From NCBI RefSeq assembly GCF_002455975.1, contig NZ_DKLM01000171.1:39663-70766 (forward strand): a DNA stretch of 31,104 nt, given 5' to 3'. This stretch comes from Clostridium sp. UBA6640 (GTDB taxonomy: Bacteria > Bacillota > Clostridia > Clostridiales > Clostridiaceae). The translations under genes and the position numbers were made by a program. This document shows positions 28,753 to 31,104 of the stretch, in pieces. The number at the start of each line of letters is the position of its first letter. Position 1 is the first letter of the stretch. The notes below the pieces were generated by a model. The model saw nothing but the letters and a program-made list of their open reading frames with translations. It was not told where the DNA came from and searched no databases.

Positions 28753-30276
28753 TTAAATTATTTCATTATTTATAAATCTTCTATATTGAAGTGCTTCTAT
28801 AACATGTTTTTCTTCTATGTTTTCACTATTATCTAAATCTGCAATAGTTCTAGAAACTTTTAAGATTCTGCTATAAACTCTAGTGCTTATATGAAATTTT
28901 TCAAAAGCTTTTTCTAAAACTTCATTACAATTTTCATCAATTTCACAGTATTTTTTTATGTGCTTTTCTTTCATCTCTGAATTACAATTTATATTATCTT
29001 TATTAAACCTTTTTCTTTGAATTTCTCTACAAACTTCTACTCTTTCTCTAATTTCCGCTGAACTTTCATTTTTTGTTGTACTTCTAATTTGTTTATATGA
29101 TAACGGATTTACTGGAGTGAATATATCTATCCTATCTAATAACGGCGCTGAAAGTTTCCCTAAATATCTTTTAATCTCATAATCACTGCATTTGCAGGGT
29201 TTTATATTTGTACCAAAGAATCCACAAGGACATGGATTTAAAGCTGCAATAAGCATAAAACTGGATGGATATATTACAGTTCCTGCATTCCTTGTTATTT
29301 TAATTTTTCTATCCTCCAATGGTTGCCTTAAAACCTGCAATAAATTCTTTTTAAATTCTAATATTTCATCTAAAAATAGAACACCATTATGAGCTAAGGA
29401 AATTTCTCCCGGCATTAAATACTTTCCTCCACCTACAAGAGCAATCTCCGTAGTAGTATGATGCGGATTTCTAAATGGTCTCTCCTCCACTAGCCCCCCT
29501 TTATATGCTGTACTTCCATAAACACTATAAATTTTCGTTACCTCTAAGGCTTCTTCATAATCTAACTTAGGTAAGATTGAGCTTATTCTTTGAGCTAGCA
29601 TAGTTTTTCCTGATCCTGGAGCTCCATGCATTAATAAATTATGTCCGCCTGATGAAGCTACTTCTATAGCTCTTTTAGCAGCCTCCTGCCCCATAACATC
29701 TTCAAAATCTAAAACATCATTTTTGATAGGTTTTTCTTCTTTCTTATAAATATAAGGACACATATCCTTATATATTAAAAAATCTACTACCTGTTTTAAA
29801 CTATCCACAGGATAAATTTCTGCATTTTTTATCATGCTGCATTCTTTTGCATTTCCATAGGGCATAATAAATTTTTTGATTCCCCTATTAACACCTTCTA
29901 TTACTATAGGAAGTGCTCCTTTTATGCTTTTTAGATTTCCAGATAGCGATAATTCACCCATTAATATATACTTATGTATATCCTGTATATTTATTTGATT
30001 ACTTCCTATTAATATACCTATAGCTATAGGTAAATCAAATAGTGCTCCTTCTTTTTTAATATCTGCTGGAGCTAGATTTACAGTAATTTTATTAACAGGA
30101 AATTCATAGCCTGAATTTACAATAGCTGCTCTTACCCTATCTTTAGCTTCTTTAACGGATGTGTCTGCTAGTCCAACTATATTAAAGCAAGGTAATCCAT
30201 TACATATATCAATCTCAACAGATATAAGTACACCTTCTACTCCCAAAAAGGTTGCACATAATATTTGCGTTGCCAT
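28753..30276 (-). CDS. comM: ComM/YifB-family AAA+ Mg-chelatase-like ATPase
   Basis: A 507-residue AAA+ protein. In Haemophilus and Vibrio, ComM is a hexameric helicase that promotes branch migration during natural transformation; the role in clostridia is inferred. The N-terminal LonC/ribosomal-S5-like domain (1-165) contains GLADTSVKEAKDRVRAA and NLAPADIKKEG. The ATPase has Walker A GAPGSGKT (218-225) and Walker B FLDE (301-304). A four-cysteine insertion follows (C349, C351, C361, C363), then SAPLLDRIDI. The C-terminal Mg-chelatase domain ends in EALQYRRF. The ATG has an AAAGGGTG site. It heads the comM-dprA-topA unit. Confidence 0.94.
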   Translation of the reverse strand: MATQILCATFLGVEGVLISVEIDICNGLPCFNIVGLADTSVKEAKDRVRAAIVNSGYEFPVNKITVNLAPADIKKEGALFDLPIAIGILIGSNQINIQDIHKYILMGELSLSGNLKSIKGALPIVIEGVNRGIKKFIMPYGNAKECSMIKNAEIYPVDSLKQVVDFLIYKDMCPYIYKKEEKPIKNDVLDFEDVMGQEAAKRAIEVASSGGHNLLMHGAPGSGKTMLAQRISSILPKLDYEEALEVTKIYSVYGSTAYKGGLVEERPFRNPHHTTTEIALVGGGKYLMPGEISLAHNGVLFLDEILEFKKNLLQVLRQPLEDRKIKITRNAGTVIYPSSFMLIAALNPCPCGFFGTNIKPCKCSDYEIKRYLGKLSAPLLDRIDIFTPVNPLSYKQIRSTTKNESSAEIRERVEVCREIQRKRFNKDNINCNSEMKEKHIKKYCEIDENCNEVLEKAFEKFHISTRVYSRILKVSRTIADLDNSENIEEKHVIEALQYRRFINNEII

Positions 30277-30637
30277 ATAATCACCCTTTATTATAATTTT
30301 ATATAGTAATTATTGACAATATAAATTCATATAAACATTATCTTTAGAAATTTTACTTGCAAATAATTTTCATTTCATTAAATTCATTATTTTATCCAAA
30401 TTTTAATTGTATTAATTTCCCACATTATTCAGTAATATTCCGAATTCGACAATAAATTAACACACATTAATCCTCCAGAATATCTACTCCATTAAATATT
30501 TTGATCAATAACGTTAATCAATTGATAATGAAAAATAAATAATTGGCAATTAATGATAAATCGTGAATTTAAATACTATAAAAGGAAATAATTATAATAA
30601 TTATTGTAATGCTTAAAAATATAGAAAGGGTGTTTAA
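30277..30637. other. 361-bp divergent intergenic region comM / yraN
   Basis: A very AT-rich gene-free region between divergent genes. It holds one exact 0A-type heptamer TGTCGAA on the minus strand (30445-30451), overlapping the 8-bp palindrome CGAATTCG (30441-30448). It also has an odd-length dyad ATAATTAT-A-ATAATTAT (30588-30604) just upstream of yraN. On the minus strand TTGTCA/18/TATAAT (30319-30290) looks like a promoter but would start transcription only about 7 nt before comM. On the plus strand TTGACA (30313-30318) has a CATTAT 17 nt further on. Neither is compelling. Confidence 0.45.
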
Positions 30638-31003
30638 ATGAAATCTTTAAATAGAAGTATTGGATCTTATGGTGAGGCCATAGCAGAAGATTATTTAAAG
30701 TCCCTAGGGTATGTTATATTAGAAAAAAACTTTGTGTGCAAAATTGGTGAAATCGATTTAATAGCAAAAGATAAAAATCACATTTCTTTTATAGAAGTAA
30801 AAACACGTTATGGAAATCTCTATGGAACTCCTGGAGAATCTATAACTACTTTAAAACAACATAAAATATATAAAACTGCTCAAACTTATATTTTAAAGAA
30901 AAAACTTTATAAGTCTAATTTTAGATTTGATGTCATTGAAATTACATTAAACAATAAAAATTCTCCTTATATTAAATTAATTAAAGACGCTTTCAGGATA
31001 TGA
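30638..31003 (+). CDS. yraN: YraN-family (UPF0102) predicted endonuclease
   Basis: A 121-residue protein of the PD-(D/E)XK nuclease-like UPF0102 family. It begins with a helix containing GSYGEAIAEDYLKSLGY (E13). The core GEIDLIAK (E38, D40) and FIEVKTR (E53, K55) supply the metal-binding acid, acid and lysine residues. A C-terminal FDVIEI strand completes the fold. Family function is not firmly established; a role in DNA processing is suspected from its frequent position next to comM, dprA and rnhB. The ATG follows AAAGGGTG. It is the only plus-strand gene here and points away from comM, whereas the usual clostridial order has it upstream on the same strand. Confidence 0.9.
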   Translation: MKSLNRSIGSYGEAIAEDYLKSLGYVILEKNFVCKIGEIDLIAKDKNHISFIEVKTRYGNLYGTPGESITTLKQHKIYKTAQTYILKKKLYKSNFRFDVIEITLNNKNSPYIKLIKDAFRI

Positions 31004-31072
31004 TAACTTATTCAATTGATTTAAACAAAATAATACCTTTTAATAAGAATATACTATAGAGATACAATGTGA

Positions 31073-31104
31073 AAACTTAAAGTATACTCTGGAAAATAAG
31101 TTTT
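31073..31104 (+). terminator. Possible AT-rich hairpin after yraN (cut by window edge)
   Basis: AAAACTTA (31073-31080) and TAAGTTTT (31097-31104) form a perfect 8-bp inverted repeat with a 16-nt loop, ending in T4 at the window edge. It could be a terminator for yraN, but the stem is weak and the sequence stops here. Bases 31004-31072 show no gene. Confidence 0.25.

Noticed and set aside
30290..30319. TTGTCA-18-TATAAT as the comM promoter
   Set aside because: The predicted start would be about 7 nt before the ATG and would exclude the GGG ribosome site, so it is only a weak candidate.
1..31104. CRISPR, tRNA/rRNA, insertion sequence, prophage or defence island
   Set aside because: No regularly spaced repeats, no transposase or integrase motifs, no RNA gene signatures; every long coding frame is accounted for by a housekeeping family.

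Overview
The window is a 31 kb stretch of an AT-rich, low-GC Gram-positive chromosome. Gene content, order and protein sequences fit a spore-forming Clostridium-type firmicute: PolC-type replicase, CodY, short spacers, strong GGAGG ribosome sites and frequent GTG/TTG starts. I do not assign a species. I recognise 27 protein genes. Twenty-six lie on the minus strand without interruption (131-30276) and one, yraN, lies on the plus strand at the right edge. There is no rRNA, tRNA, CRISPR array, insertion sequence, prophage or toxin/defence module. This is a core housekeeping region.

Reading in the direction of transcription (right to left): (1) comM-dprA-topA (30276-25469) handles DNA uptake/recombination and supercoiling. 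(2) codY (25196-24423), the GTP/branched-chain amino acid sensing repressor, has its own promoter, a 157-nt leader and a terminator. (3) rpsB-tsf (23986-22237) has a strong promoter, a structured leader and a terminator. (4) pyrH-frr (22139-20836) ends in a very long perfect hairpin. (5) uppS-cdsA-permease-dxr-rseP-ispG-polC (20624-10413) is an isoprenoid, lipid and envelope operon ending in the replicative polymerase. It carries an AI-2E/UPF0118 family membrane protein between cdsA and dxr. (6) rimP-nusA-rnpM(ylxR)-ylxQ-infB-rbfA-nrnA-truB-ribF (10218-2762) is the classic transcription/translation/RNA operon. (7) rpsO-pnp (2611-131) has its own promoter and an S15-type leader, and ends in a terminator.

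The gene list is conventional, so the interesting material is regulatory. A near-consensus promoter sits between the polC stop codon and two tandem hairpins. The hairpins therefore fall inside the 5' leader of the rimP-nusA-infB operon and could act as an attenuator as well as the polC terminator. The rpsB, rpsO and codY genes also have promoter-plus-leader arrangements with visible secondary structure. Five genes (infB, rbfA, ylxR, ispG, rseP) have longest-ORF starts that collide with their own Shine-Dalgarno sequence; I shortened them to better-spaced starts. I found no convincing undescribed multi-gene system.
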